A DNA stretch of 64,000 nt from an uncultured Prevotellaceae bacterium. GTDB taxonomy: Bacteria; Bacteroidota; Bacteroidia; Bacteroidales; Muribaculaceae. The stretch is taken from the NCBI GenBank assembly GCA_946409635.1, contig CAMJXD010000007.1, positions 1 to 64,000 of the forward strand, in the 5' to 3' direction. The notes beneath the pieces are model-generated. The model was not told the DNA's origin, did not search any database, and worked only from the letters and a program-made list of their open reading frames with translations. Below, one piece after another: positions 52,894 through 61,464 of this stretch; positions within the stretch are counted from its first letter, which is position 1, and each line of letters starts with the position of its first letter. A program made the translations under genes and the position numbers.

Positions 52894-53973
52894 CTATAAA
52901 CTCAACCCCACGCGCAGAGCTGTCACCAGGGCGTTGGCCCTCGAGTCGTCGGCACCGGGATTGATGATCCACTGCACGTCGGGCGAGACGTAGAAGTGGC
53001 CGCCCAGCTGGTAGCGGTAGTTGAGCTCGACGGCGGTTTCCCACTTGAGCCCGTCGAGGTGGACGGTCGACAGTCCAGCCGCCAGGATATCGGCCCGGCT
53101 ATGGCTGAACACTGATTTGAGCGTGGCCCCGCAGGTGATGCTGGCGTTGGCCACATCGGTGGCCTTTGGTGCATAGCCGCCAGTGACAAAGGCGCTGATG
53201 CCGCGCTCGCCCTGCAGCTTGAATGACTTCTCGCATGACACGTAGTAACCGTTGTTCTCAAGTCTGGTATGATAAAAGGCTCCCACCTTGAGCGTCAGTG
53301 CATTGGCGGGGGTGAGGATGCCTTCGGTGATAATCACATATCCCTTGCTGAGGCTCAACTTGTGCTTGAGGTTGAACTTGTTGCCGGCGTCAAGGGGAAT
53401 GACACCGCCGTCAAAGGCGCCTATCTGCCAACTGAACTTGTCGCTAGGCGTCCATTGCACATTGATGCCGAGGCCGTTATTGGGCATGGTGGGGATATTG
53501 CCGCCCGATAGCAACACTTGGCTCCCGCCAAACGACGTGTTGAGCAGATTGCCTGATGCGTCACAGGCCGAGTAGCTGTCATTGGCGTCTTGCAGGCCAC
53601 CCTTAAAGGTCACCTTGCCGATGCTGTGGCTGTACCACGCATTGAGGGCAAAGATGTGGTTCCCGGCCTCGATGTTGTCAAACACTTGCCAGTCGCCTAC
53701 CAGTTCTGCCGTGGGTTCACCGCCATGAGTAGTGGCAATGGTGAAGTTAAATTGGCCGTTTCTCCATGGGTTGATTTCAAGACCGAGCTCTCCGTAGCCC
53801 AGATAGCGGGCACCTGTCTTGATGCCGCCATGGGTGTTCACGACCAGATCGGCAGTGTAGTTGACGATGGGGATAAAGGTATGGGTTGTGTCTTGAGCGT
53901 AGGTGGTAATACTGCCAACCGCTACCATGATCGTGAGGATGGCCGAAATGAGTGAGTTGTCTTTTTTTATCAT
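52894..53973 (-). CDS. OprB-family carbohydrate-selective porin
   Basis: An outer-membrane porin that admits sugars. The 359-aa protein has a signal peptide (MIKKDNSLISAILTIMVAVGSITTYAQ). Family segments are FIPIVNYTADLVVNTHGGIKTGARYLGYGELGLEINPW, NAWYSHSIGKVTFKGGLQDANDSYSACDASGNLLNTSFG, IPTMPNNGLGINVQWTPSDKFSWQIGAFDG and YFNYRYQLGGHFYVSPDVQWIINPGAD-like end (LNYRYQLGGHFYVSPDVQWIINPGADD). A plus-strand CAAAATTA at about 54015 reads TAATTTTG on its strand, a likely -7 box. Monocistronic. Confidence 0.92.
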   Translation of the reverse strand: MIKKDNSLISAILTIMVAVGSITTYAQDTTHTFIPIVNYTADLVVNTHGGIKTGARYLGYGELGLEINPWRNGQFNFTIATTHGGEPTAELVGDWQVFDNIEAGNHIFALNAWYSHSIGKVTFKGGLQDANDSYSACDASGNLLNTSFGGSQVLLSGGNIPTMPNNGLGINVQWTPSDKFSWQIGAFDGGVIPLDAGNKFNLKHKLSLSKGYVIITEGILTPANALTLKVGAFYHTRLENNGYYVSCEKSFKLQGERGISAFVTGGYAPKATDVANASITCGATLKSVFSHSRADILAAGLSTVHLDGLKWETAVELNYRYQLGGHFYVSPDVQWIINPGADDSRANALVTALRVGLSL

Positions 53974-54095
53974 TAGGTGTAATTATAATTTTGATGGTAC
54001 GTCTTAATGACGATGCAAAATTATACCTACTTTTGATGATGCAAAATCCCATAATCAGGGGAATGCTTCGGCAGACCTCATCATTTTTAGTGATT

Positions 54096-54140
54096 ACTCC
54101 GTGCGAATGGGCTTAAAAAAAGCGGCCATTCGCACGGAGT
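54096..54140. terminator. 15-bp perfect hairpin after the flavodoxin gene
   Basis: ACTCCGTGCGAATGG and its exact complement flank a 15-nt loop containing TTAAAAAAA. It lies downstream of the flavodoxin lipoprotein gene on the minus strand and could be its terminator, although a strong T-tail is missing after the stem. Confidence 0.55.
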
Positions 54141-54168
54141 CATGCCATTGTTGCGGGATGGATCGAGG

Positions 54169-55011
54169 TTATCTTACTACCCTGGTAAAGACCGGAGCCT
54201 TATCCTTCTCGACAAGCACATAGACCTGGATTTCGCTGGCAGGGGGCATGCCGGGCTTGTCCTCACGAGGCATGTCCATCGCGGTAAACAGGTATTCGGT
54301 GCCATCAAGTACGGTGCGCGATGCGACTGTTTTAGACTTGGCATTGAGCATGGGATAGCCGTTGACGGCGGCGTCAAAGATAGCGGCTTCGTCGGCACTC
54401 ACGAGGTGCTGCTCGGGAAAGTCGGCCGGTGCAAAAGTTGGGCGGCCCAAATACATGTTCAGGAATTGTTCAAGCTCCTTGGGCATGGCATCCATGCGAG
54501 CGGCACGCACGCCGTAGCCAGGCAGAATCTTGGCATTGGGTTGCTTCTCGGCCAGATCCTTGGCACTCGACTCCAGTCCGCCGCTGCCAAAGGTGCAGAA
54601 CGGAACCACCCACTTGCCGCTCAAGTCAATCTTATCGACCAGGGATGCAATAGGGGGTGCAAAAGTGCCGAACCAGACGGGATAGCCGATGAACACGGTT
54701 TCATAGTCAGCGATATTGCTCTTCAAGGGCTTGATTTCGGGCAGGATGCCTTTCTCGCGTTCTGCCTTGCAGCGGTCAACCGTAGCCTGGAACGCGGTAT
54801 CATAGGGCTCTACAAGAGCAACCTCCTCGATGTCGGCATCGAGTCGCGTGGCAATCTCCTGTGCCACGGCCTTGGTGTTCGACGTCAGGGAGTAATACAG
54901 TACCAGTACTTTGCGGGTCTCTTCCTTTTTGCCCTTCTGGTTGTTCTGGACACATGAGGTGACAACCATCGTGGCAAGTGCAGCGAGCATCATTAATTTC
55001 AAGATTTTCAT
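54169..55011 (-). CDS. Flavodoxin-domain lipoprotein
   Basis: The 280-aa protein has a lipobox (MVVTSC, Cys near residue 20) and then a flavodoxin fold: KVLVLYYSLTSNTKAVAQEIATRLDADIEEV binds the FMN phosphate, followed by DYETVFIGYPVWFGTFAPPIASLV and VVPFCTFGSGGLESS. Residues after 180 (FLNMYLGRPTFAPADFPEQHLVSADEAAIFDAAVNGYP) form a C-terminal extension. Such lipid-anchored flavodoxins occur in Bacteroidetes and probably move electrons in the periplasm. The redox partner is unknown. Confidence 0.9.
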   Translation of the reverse strand: MKILKLMMLAALATMVVTSCVQNNQKGKKEETRKVLVLYYSLTSNTKAVAQEIATRLDADIEEVALVEPYDTAFQATVDRCKAEREKGILPEIKPLKSNIADYETVFIGYPVWFGTFAPPIASLVDKIDLSGKWVVPFCTFGSGGLESSAKDLAEKQPNAKILPGYGVRAARMDAMPKELEQFLNMYLGRPTFAPADFPEQHLVSADEAAIFDAAVNGYPMLNAKSKTVASRTVLDGTEYLFTAMDMPREDKPGMPPASEIQVYVLVEKDKAPVFTRVVR

Positions 55012-55174
55012 ATCGGTTAAGCTTTTTAGTGAATTAAGTTTTCTGGCGGCTTTGTCTTGTCCTGATATAGCATCAATCTACTCTAGTCTAGGCACTTCAA
55101 TAAAGACTATTCAGTTCTCGATCTGGACCAGGCGCTGTTGTGGAATGGCAATGGGATAGCCATGTCCTTGCCGG

Positions 55175-56065
55175 TCACATGCTGCCCGAGAGCATGTTGA
55201 TGAGCATGATGGCGTCAGAGATGTTGACCTCGGCGTCGTCGTTGACATTGGCATTCACCTCGTAGAAAGCATCAGGGATACTGCCTAGCAGATGGTTGAT
55301 CAGGGTGGTGGCGTCGGTGATGTTGACGTAGCCGTCGCCATTGACGTCACCGCGCAACCTCTCGTAGGTGTAACCGATTTCGGTCACGGGCAGCTCCACG
55401 TTGGTGCCGCAGCCCAGCATGGACGTTGCATCAGGGAAGTGGTCGCCCATCGTGTAGTCGACAAAGCTGGTCCAGTTGTCGGTATAGGTCATAGCCTTGC
55501 CACGAATGCCTGAGGTGTAGAACGGGGCGTAGTCGCTGCCCATGGTGCAGTTGTCATCGTCCTCGGCATCAAAGACGATGGTGACAAGCAGGCCCTTGCC
55601 GGCAGTGATGGCCAGCGGCTCTTGCATCTCGATGACCAGTGCCTGGTCATCGCCGTAGCTGTCCAGCATGTCAAACTCATACCGGCCCTGGGCAACAAGC
55701 GTGCCCAGGTCGAAGAATTGTTTCACACCATCCTCATTGACGGCAAACTCGGTGGCATCGGTTTCCTGAAGATAGACTTTGACGTTGCGGGTGATGAGCT
55801 CAAAGGTCTCGTTGTGGAACTTGAAATTCAGATACTGGATCCTGACACCCTCCTTGCCATTGATGGCGGCTAACAGGTCGGGCGTATAAATCATCTGGGC
55901 ACCGGTGTGGGCCAGATAGAAGTTGGTGGGAGCCATGTCAAAGAAGGAGCCGTTGTACACCTGGGTGGGATTGTAATAGTCTCCTACCTCAATCCAGCCA
56001 ATAAACTGGGCTTGAGCCGTCATGGTGAGCGCAGCGGCAAAGAGTAGAGCTAATAGTTTCTTCAT
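55175..56065 (-). CDS. Secreted protein with a C-terminal dockerin (1)
   Basis: The start at 56065 (MKKLLALLFAAALTMTAQAQ, a signal peptide) is preferred over the upstream TTG. The 296-aa protein has an N-terminal beta domain (QVYNGSFFDMAPTNFYLAHTGAQMIYTPDLLAAINGKEGVRIQYLNFKFHNETFELITRNVKVYLQET) found in many Bacteroidales secreted proteins. It ends with a dockerin: LRGDVNGDGYVNITDATTLINHLLG and VNANVNDDAEVNISDAIMLINMLSGSM. A paralogue with similar layout lies immediately upstream (56294-57601). Its cargo function and any cohesin partner are unknown. Confidence 0.85.
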   Translation of the reverse strand: MKKLLALLFAAALTMTAQAQFIGWIEVGDYYNPTQVYNGSFFDMAPTNFYLAHTGAQMIYTPDLLAAINGKEGVRIQYLNFKFHNETFELITRNVKVYLQETDATEFAVNEDGVKQFFDLGTLVAQGRYEFDMLDSYGDDQALVIEMQEPLAITAGKGLLVTIVFDAEDDDNCTMGSDYAPFYTSGIRGKAMTYTDNWTSFVDYTMGDHFPDATSMLGCGTNVELPVTEIGYTYERLRGDVNGDGYVNITDATTLINHLLGSIPDAFYEVNANVNDDAEVNISDAIMLINMLSGSM

Positions 56066-56207
56066 AACACAAATAAGATTAAGAGTTAACAATAGTGTGG
56101 ATAACAAGTGGATTCTTTCCGGGGATTCTGCAATAAGAACCGAAGGCCCCGGACTCACAAAAGTACAAAAACCCCATGAAAACACCACCAACAAATCCCC
56201 AAAAAGC

Positions 56208-56253
56208 GAACTGCACCCCAAAAGTTAGACACAAAACTTTTGGGGTGCAGTTC
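56208..56253. repeat. 19-bp perfect palindrome (terminator or IS-end-like)
   Basis: GAACTGCACCCCAAAAGTT and its exact complement with an 8-nt loop (AGACACAA). CTGCACCCCAAAAGTT resembles ends of IS3-family insertion sequences, but no transposase is present. It lies just after the stop of the 56294-57601 gene and may act as its terminator. Confidence 0.7.
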
Positions 56254-56293
56254 AGGTGGGTGCAAGGGATAGATTATGAGCATTGTTTAGTGA

Positions 56294-57601
56294 TTAATTC
56301 CATACGTCATTCATCAAGTAGTTGATGAGAGCGATTGCGTCGGCAATGTTCACGTTGGTGTCGAGGTTGCAGTCGGCCGCCTGCATGTTGATGTTGTCAC
56401 CATTCTCGTTCAGCAGATAGTCAATCAATGCAGTCGCGTCGGTTATGTTCACCTTAGTGTCGTCGTTTACATCACCACGCAGGAATGTGGGCTCAACATA
56501 TTTCTCGAAATTCACGAGATTGAACTTCAATACACCGCCTTCCTTGCAGATGATGCCATAGACATTATAAGTACCGGCGGCAGGCTGGTTTGAGCCCCAC
56601 AGGCAACTGGTGATAGCAATGCTCGTGCCGTCGGGCAGCGGCAATGAGCGGATAGGTAAAAAGCTCTTAGTCACTTTCTCGATGACTACATAGGCATTAA
56701 GCATGCTCTCATCCACGGCGCCGGTGAGCTTTTGGGCAGCTGCCAGTGGGGCATTGGTCTCACCGCTGGCGTTGAGGCCTGTAGCATCGGTAAACTTAAC
56801 CCAGCCGTCATTGCTGGTTTTGGTAGCGCTCCAACCCTGGCTCAGCACCTGGCCGTTCTCGAAGGCACCGTCAACCACGCCGCTGATCAAGCCGTAGCCA
56901 GCCTGGTCGCGCACAAGCAGGTAGCCATTCTGGTAGACGGTAACAACAGCGTCACCCTTGAACGTGAACTCGGTGTCGTCCTCCAGCGCGTTGGCCTGGG
57001 GGAGGAGGGTTATAGCCGCTGGTGCACTGTTTTCCTCATAGGTGAATGTGGTCTTGGGACGGAATCGTTCGGTAAAGTATTGGTTCCCTCCGTAGACGGC
57101 ACTTGGCTCCTGGGTTTTTGATCCAAGGAAATAGCCGGTCCCAGATAACGTTCCAGCCTGAGTGACCTTAACCATGAGAGCAAGGTTGCCTCCCTGGTAG
57201 GCAAAGGGAGTCTCGAAGTTGACAACAATCTCGGTTTCACCTGGGGTCATCGGCATAGCTCCCACCAGTGTGAGGTTGCTCTCGGGGATGCGGAAGGGCG
57301 AGACGTCGGAATACTCTGCTTCATCGACCACTCCCAGGAAGAATGAGAGTTCACCACCGTTCATCACATTGCCGTTCTCGTTAGCGATATAGAACGTCAA
57401 TGCAGTGATGTCCTTACCCTCTAGCTGGGTGAGCTGGCTGGCAGGGTAAATCACCTGGCCAAAGTAGGGTGGGTAGTTGAAGTAATCGGCACGGAACGGA
57501 ATGTACTGATTGGTGTCAGTACCGTCGGCAACAGTCAATTGGGCGGCTTGGGCAGCCAATGCAATAGCGGCCACGGCCATTAAAGTAAAAATTTTCTTCA
57601 T
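56294..57601 (-). CDS. Secreted protein with a C-terminal dockerin (2)
   Basis: The 435-aa protein has a signal peptide (MKKIFTLMAVAAIALAAQAAQ). Beta domain 1 includes IPFRADYFNYPPYFGQVIYPASQLTQLEGKDITALTFYIANENG, INVNFETPFAYQGGNLALMVKVTQAG-like (EIVVNFETPFAYQGGNLALMVKVTQ). A second part has an OB-like stretch (VVTVYQNGYLLVRDQAGYGLISGVV). It ends with a dockerin: LRGDVNDDTKVNITDATALIDYLL and ADCNLDTNVNIADAIALINYLMN. Related in architecture to the gene at 55175. Role at the surface is unknown. Confidence 0.87.
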   Translation of the reverse strand: MKKIFTLMAVAAIALAAQAAQLTVADGTDTNQYIPFRADYFNYPPYFGQVIYPASQLTQLEGKDITALTFYIANENGNVMNGGELSFFLGVVDEAEYSDVSPFRIPESNLTLVGAMPMTPGETEIVVNFETPFAYQGGNLALMVKVTQAGTLSGTGYFLGSKTQEPSAVYGGNQYFTERFRPKTTFTYEENSAPAAITLLPQANALEDDTEFTFKGDAVVTVYQNGYLLVRDQAGYGLISGVVDGAFENGQVLSQGWSATKTSNDGWVKFTDATGLNASGETNAPLAAAQKLTGAVDESMLNAYVVIEKVTKSFLPIRSLPLPDGTSIAITSCLWGSNQPAAGTYNVYGIICKEGGVLKFNLVNFEKYVEPTFLRGDVNDDTKVNITDATALIDYLLNENGDNINMQAADCNLDTNVNIADAIALINYLMNDVWN

Positions 57602-58050
57602 AATAATTGTAGCAACAATACTTGGTTAATAATAAATAGGATTATCTGAAAATCATTGGGTTATATAAAAATCAATTGACCAATGAACACTTATTTTCAA
57701 GTTTCTGATATTCAGCAATGCCGAATGATTATAAGACACTGCTGTTAAGTAGGACTATTTCACAAACACTCGACCAGTACCTGGCCTCGGCAAGTAGGCC
57801 TTATGTAATCACGCAGCAAATTTAGTTAAAAGTATTGACAATTAATATAATATGCAAAAGTTTTTTAAAAAATCACAGAATTTTGTTATCTTTGCACTCC
57901 TTTGAAAAAAGTGCGGCAAATTAAGATTAGGGAATGATATACTATTTGTCCCCGATTATTTTTAGGAATGATATACTATTTGTCCCCAAATTCGCGAGGG
58001 CAGGGCAAACTTGTTCAATGATTATAATAATCTCGGTTGTCAATTTTGGT
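57602..58050. other. AT-rich intergenic region with tandem 23-bp repeat
   Basis: No gene. The last part has two copies of GGAATGATATACTATTTGTCCCC (57931-57953 and 57965-57987) spaced 11 nt. TATCTTTG at 57887-57894 resembles a plus-strand -7 box, but no gene follows it before the island. It lies just outside the left att copy. Confidence 0.6.
57931..57987. repeat. Two tandem copies of a 23-bp sequence
   Basis: GGAATGATATACTATTTGTCCCC occurs twice, identical, with an 11-nt AT-rich spacer. Only two copies, so not a CRISPR array. It could be a protein-binding pair. Confidence 0.8.
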
Positions 58051-58115
58051 ACACAAGAAAAAGCCAAACGGCTCATTACAAGTCATTTGGCTTTCCTTCT
58101 CGTGACCCCGGTGGG
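58051..58115. repeat. Left direct repeat of the tRNA-Lys island (att-like, with copied tRNA terminator)
   Basis: About 65 bp matching 62161-62226 in the same orientation with a few differences; 58079-58115 is a 37-bp perfect core. The core includes 13 nt of the tRNA-Lys 3' end, and the longer match covers the tRNA terminator hairpin. This is the displaced 3'-tRNA fragment expected at the far end of an element integrated into a tRNA gene. Confidence 0.8.
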
Positions 58116-58224
58116 CTCTGATTCATCACATAGCATGACAATTATTGACATTATAACCGCCTGATTTCCATCAATTTCTAATGTTGGCACTATGTAAACG
58201 CGTGTCAACGGGCGCCATTAGGTG

Positions 58225-58647
58225 TCAATCTCGGTTGTCATTTTTGACAACAGTTTTTACGGCGTCGTTCGTCTCGCCGATGCCCTGGATACGGATGTAG
58301 TCCTCGGCAGTGAGCACGCCGGCACGGGTGCGTGTGGCCGGGCCTATGGCGAGCGTGAGCGACGAGGTCGCCCCGTCGACCATGCTGCGAGCCATGAGCT
58401 GCAGGATGACGTTGCTGTGGTCATCGACGTTGCGCTGCTGGATGTCGTAGAGGAAACGGTACTGCTGGAGCGTTTCCTTCCAGAAGCGGATGATGTTGTA
58501 CTCGGTCTCGCTGGTGGCGGTGGCCAGCAGGTCGGCGATGGCCTGGAGGATGGAGCCGACGGTCTCGGGCGAGATGCTTTCTTTCTCGGTCTCGACGCGG
58601 AATGCGGAGATCAACGATGTCAGTTGTTGGATGTCAATCATAATCAA
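58225..58647 (-). CDS. Phage tail-type protein, remnant-associated
   Basis: The 140-aa product begins MIMIDIQQLTSLISAFRVETEKESISPETVGSILQAIADLLATATSETEYNI, a coiled helical N-terminus, and ends IGPATRTRAGVLTAEDYIRIQGIGETNDAVKTVVKNDNRD. The ATRTRAGVLTAEDY segment is typical of phage tail-fibre and related Bacteroidetes prophage proteins. The length and clean frame suggest it is intact or just shortened. It is the left-most gene of the island. Function inside the island is unknown; expression is not shown. Confidence 0.65.
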   Translation of the reverse strand: MIMIDIQQLTSLISAFRVETEKESISPETVGSILQAIADLLATATSETEYNIIRFWKETLQQYRFLYDIQQRNVDDHSNVILQLMARSMVDGATSSLTLAIGPATRTRAGVLTAEDYIRIQGIGETNDAVKTVVKNDNRD

Positions 58648-58740
58648 AATAGCTTTACGATTTTACGACGCAAAGCTACTTTGATTGAGCGGTGTGGTAA
58701 AAGACAAGAAAAAGCCTACCGAAGGCTTAATTATCTTTGA

Positions 58741-59472
58741 TTATATTAATGTTGCTTTCCTTCGAAAAATAATATATGATAATGCCCATGCTATTAGAGT
58801 GAATATTACATAGACATAGTTGTATGCAATCAGAATATCTTGATTCTTTGCCTGTAAAGCATAAAAGAACAGAGCAATTGAAATACCCACAATACATAAG
58901 AACGTTTTAATAAAAGGGAATTTCCGCCAATATGTGCTTCCAATCATAAAACATGATTGAACAGTTAAGAAAAACAAGAATACACTATTTTCACCTTTCG
59001 CAAACTCAATAAGTTTTTTTGTAACCGATATGTTCTCAATACTTTTTGTGGATTCTACAGAGAAGTGAAGAATAGCAACAAGGAGTTTTACCGATAATTC
59101 TGATAACAACAAAAATATAAATGGGAATAACAAAACGTATACAAACCACTCAATAATATACTTCTCAAACTTGGTGGTCGGGAAGCATATATAGGCTATT
59201 CTCGTTCTTCGATTTCTTAACTCCCGAAACATGATGCTAGCACTTAAGCAGCCAAATACAAATAACAAGAAGATGGTTATTTGCATTATCTCTGTGGTAT
59301 AATTAAGATTAGATTGAGGTCTCGATAAGATTGGTATAATTGCAAATATCAAGTACGAAAGCAACATTGTCGCAAACATCAATGCAGCATAATAAAGCAA
59401 TCGTCTGGCATTTTCGTGAATAAACTTACTGAATGCCATAAAAAAATGATTGAGTTTATTTTGTGAGTTCAT
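58741..59472 (-). CDS. ABC transporter membrane subunit
   Basis: The start is taken at the ATG at 59472 (MNSQNKLNHFFMAFSKFIHENARRLLYY); the track start is 18 nt earlier. The 243-aa protein has about six hydrophobic helices (ALMFATMLLSYLIFAIIPIL, TIFLLFVFGCLSASIMF, FVYVLLFPFIFLLLSEL, FLFFLTVQSCFMIGSTYW, FLCIVGISIALFFYALQA, NYVYVIFTLIAWALSYIIF). It overlaps the end of the ATPase gene by 17 nt, so the two form an ABC exporter unit. Codon use is strikingly AT-rich compared with the flanks. Confidence 0.8.
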   Translation of the reverse strand: MNSQNKLNHFFMAFSKFIHENARRLLYYAALMFATMLLSYLIFAIIPILSRPQSNLNYTTEIMQITIFLLFVFGCLSASIMFRELRNRRTRIAYICFPTTKFEKYIIEWFVYVLLFPFIFLLLSELSVKLLVAILHFSVESTKSIENISVTKKLIEFAKGENSVFLFFLTVQSCFMIGSTYWRKFPFIKTFLCIVGISIALFFYALQAKNQDILIAYNYVYVIFTLIAWALSYIIFRRKATLI

Positions 59473-60295
59473 AATTAATAGTTTCTGCAATGCTTGGATT
59501 GTGTACCAACATATTATACAACATTTCCAAATCTATTCTCGTATTGCTCCGTGCCGCTCGTAATGAGAATTTTCTGTTCGCATCTTGTAGAACTGCCAAG
59601 CTGTTTCTGTCACTCATTTGTGCCTCATCATTCTCTATAACAAATCTGCGTGATAAAGATTCGCAATCAGTTTGAAGAATTATATGTTTGTCATGTAAGA
59701 TAACAACATCATCAAACAAAACATCAACATCATTAATCTGATGAGTGGAAAGAATTATACATTTGTCACAATTCTCCTTGGTTTGAGCAATGAAGTCCCG
59801 GAATTGTTGTTTGCTTACAATATCCAACCCGTTTGTCGGCTCATCAAGGATAAGTAAGTCGGTATTCGTAGAATGAGCAAAACATAAATAAAATTTCTTC
59901 TTTTGCCCCATCGACAACTCTCCTAATCTATTATCGTAATCAATTCCAAAAAGGCTGAGATATTGAAGGAAATCATCTCGGCTGAACTTTGGGTAGAATG
60001 GAGCGTTTATTTTCAGATAGTTTTTAATACTGATATTTGGTAAATCAAATTCTTCAGGAACAAAGAAAAAGTCTTCAATCTTATTCTGCCAATTTCCATT
60101 GGCTGAATTCTTATATGAGATTGTTCCTTGTTGTGGACGCAATAAGTTGGTAATCAAATATAATAATGTGGATTTGCCGACACCATTCATTCCCAACAGT
60201 CCATAAACACGAGAAGGCATCAATAGAAGATTGATGTCTTGGAGTATATATTTTTGTTTCTTGTATCCGAATGATACATTCTCCAATCGAACCAT
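59456..60295 (-). CDS. ABC transporter ATP-binding protein
   Basis: The 279-aa ATPase has Walker A GMNGVGKST (residues 35-43), signature LSMGQKKK, Walker B LLILDEPTNGLD and the H-loop STHQ. A DrrA/bacitracin-type exporter class is suggested by the C-terminal extension. It works with the membrane subunit encoded next, as an exporter of unknown substrate; lantibiotic or peptide export is possible. AT-rich, unlike the flanks, consistent with horizontal acquisition. Confidence 0.9.
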   Translation of the reverse strand: MVRLENVSFGYKKQKYILQDINLLLMPSRVYGLLGMNGVGKSTLLYLITNLLRPQQGTISYKNSANGNWQNKIEDFFFVPEEFDLPNISIKNYLKINAPFYPKFSRDDFLQYLSLFGIDYDNRLGELSMGQKKKFYLCFAHSTNTDLLILDEPTNGLDIVSKQQFRDFIAQTKENCDKCIILSTHQINDVDVLFDDVVILHDKHIILQTDCESLSRRFVIENDEAQMSDRNSLAVLQDANRKFSLRAARSNTRIDLEMLYNMLVHNPSIAETINYELTK

Positions 60296-60339
60296 TTTTT
60301 AGAATGATATAATATTGATGAACAGTTGTAGACGATAAA

Positions 60340-61428
60340 TTATTGTTCAGTATCTTCTTTTACAGACTTATTGTGTTGCAGATAAAAGATTTCTTTTTGC
60401 TGCTCAATCTCACGTCTCAAGACTTCTTCCGACGGCAGGTAAGTCAAATACTTGGCGGCATAGAGTTGCTTGCTGTCATGAAGCACGGAGTATTGTGCTA
60501 TGTCTTTACTTGTGTCGGAGCAAAGCAGCAAGCCTATGGTTGGATTGTCTCCGTCTGTTCGCTTCAAGTCATCGAACATTCGTACATACATATCCATCTG
60601 TCCGACATCTTGATGGGTCACTCGTTTTGTTTTGAGGTCGATAAGTACGTAGCATTTCAATACCACATTGTAGAATACCAAGTCAACAAAGAAATCGCCG
60701 GCATCGGTGCTAATGTGGTATTGCTCGGCCATGAATGCGAATCCACGACCCATCTCAAGCAAAAACTCTTTCAGGTGACGGATGATAGCTTTCTCGAGTT
60801 CGGTCTCGGTGAACGAAGAGTTGGACGGAAGTTGCAGGAACTCAGCTACGACAGGATCTTTGAGAAAACCTTGTGGCTCATCTTTCAATGGTGCGGTGAG
60901 CTGTAGCATTTCTTCAATTACGGCCTCTTTCTTGGGTGATTGCAGTAATCGGTGATAATACTGAGAGCCAACGTTACGTGCCAAAGTACGCACACTCCAC
61001 GATTCTGCAGAGGCTTCTCTAATATACCAGTATCTTGCGTCTTCACTTGTGACCGACAATACAGTGCGATAATGTGACCATTTAAGATTTGGTACACGCG
61101 TGTACCAAATTTCCAAATCGCTGAAGCATAGATACAATTGACGGTAATTGCGCAAATCACGCGCAGAAAAGCCGTGGGCGTATTCCAATGACAACTCTTC
61201 GGCAAGCAGCGTTATCAGTCTGCTACCATATTCAGCCCTGCGCTGGCCATGCTGTTCTTCTTCAACAATGCGCTTGCCAATAAGCCAATACGTATGAATG
61301 GCAACTGTGTTAACTTTATCGTACGCTTCACGTAACCCACGCTCAACAATTAGTTTCACATCGTCAACTAATTGCGTGGGCAACACTTGTTTATCTTGCG
61401 ACTTAATGAGGTTCTTGTTTTCTTCCAT
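60340..61428 (-). CDS. DUF1016/YhcG-family PD-(D/E)XK nuclease
   Basis: The family has an N-terminal DUF1016_N domain and a C-terminal restriction-like nuclease fold. I start at the ATG at 61428 (MEENKNLIKSQDKQ), giving 362 aa. Residues 20-160 show VDDVKLIVERGLREAYDKVNTVAIHTYWLIGKRIVEEEQHG, YGSRLITLLAEELSLEYAHGFSARDLRNYRQLYLCF and SHYRTVLSV. The nuclease core has GDFFVDLVFYN (Asp249) and VLIDLKTKRV (Asp264, Lys266), with Q277 in GQMDMYV. YhcG proteins often sit with restriction systems or phage elements. It is in the middle of the island, between phage genes and the ABC pair. Confidence 0.92.
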   Translation of the reverse strand: MEENKNLIKSQDKQVLPTQLVDDVKLIVERGLREAYDKVNTVAIHTYWLIGKRIVEEEQHGQRRAEYGSRLITLLAEELSLEYAHGFSARDLRNYRQLYLCFSDLEIWYTRVPNLKWSHYRTVLSVTSEDARYWYIREASAESWSVRTLARNVGSQYYHRLLQSPKKEAVIEEMLQLTAPLKDEPQGFLKDPVVAEFLQLPSNSSFTETELEKAIIRHLKEFLLEMGRGFAFMAEQYHISTDAGDFFVDLVFYNVVLKCYVLIDLKTKRVTHQDVGQMDMYVRMFDDLKRTDGDNPTIGLLLCSDTSKDIAQYSVLHDSKQLYAAKYLTYLPSEEVLRREIEQQKEIFYLQHNKSVKEDTEQ

Positions 61429-61464
61429 AATACAAAGATACGACAAATCTCGTAATTAAAACGA

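Noticed and set aside
56208-56253. A complete insertion sequence at the IS-like palindrome
   Set aside because: No transposase reading frame and only 8 nt between the arms.
57835-57851. TTGACA...TATAAT sigma70-like promoter
   Set aside because: The two hexamers are only 5 nt apart, which is not functional spacing, and Bacteroidetes use a different consensus.
57887-57894. Plus-strand -7 box TATCTTTG as a gene promoter
   Set aside because: No plus-strand gene follows before the island; kept only as a remark in the intergenic entry.
57931-57987. Possible CRISPR array
   Set aside because: Only two repeats with an 11-nt spacer; no cas genes anywhere in the window.
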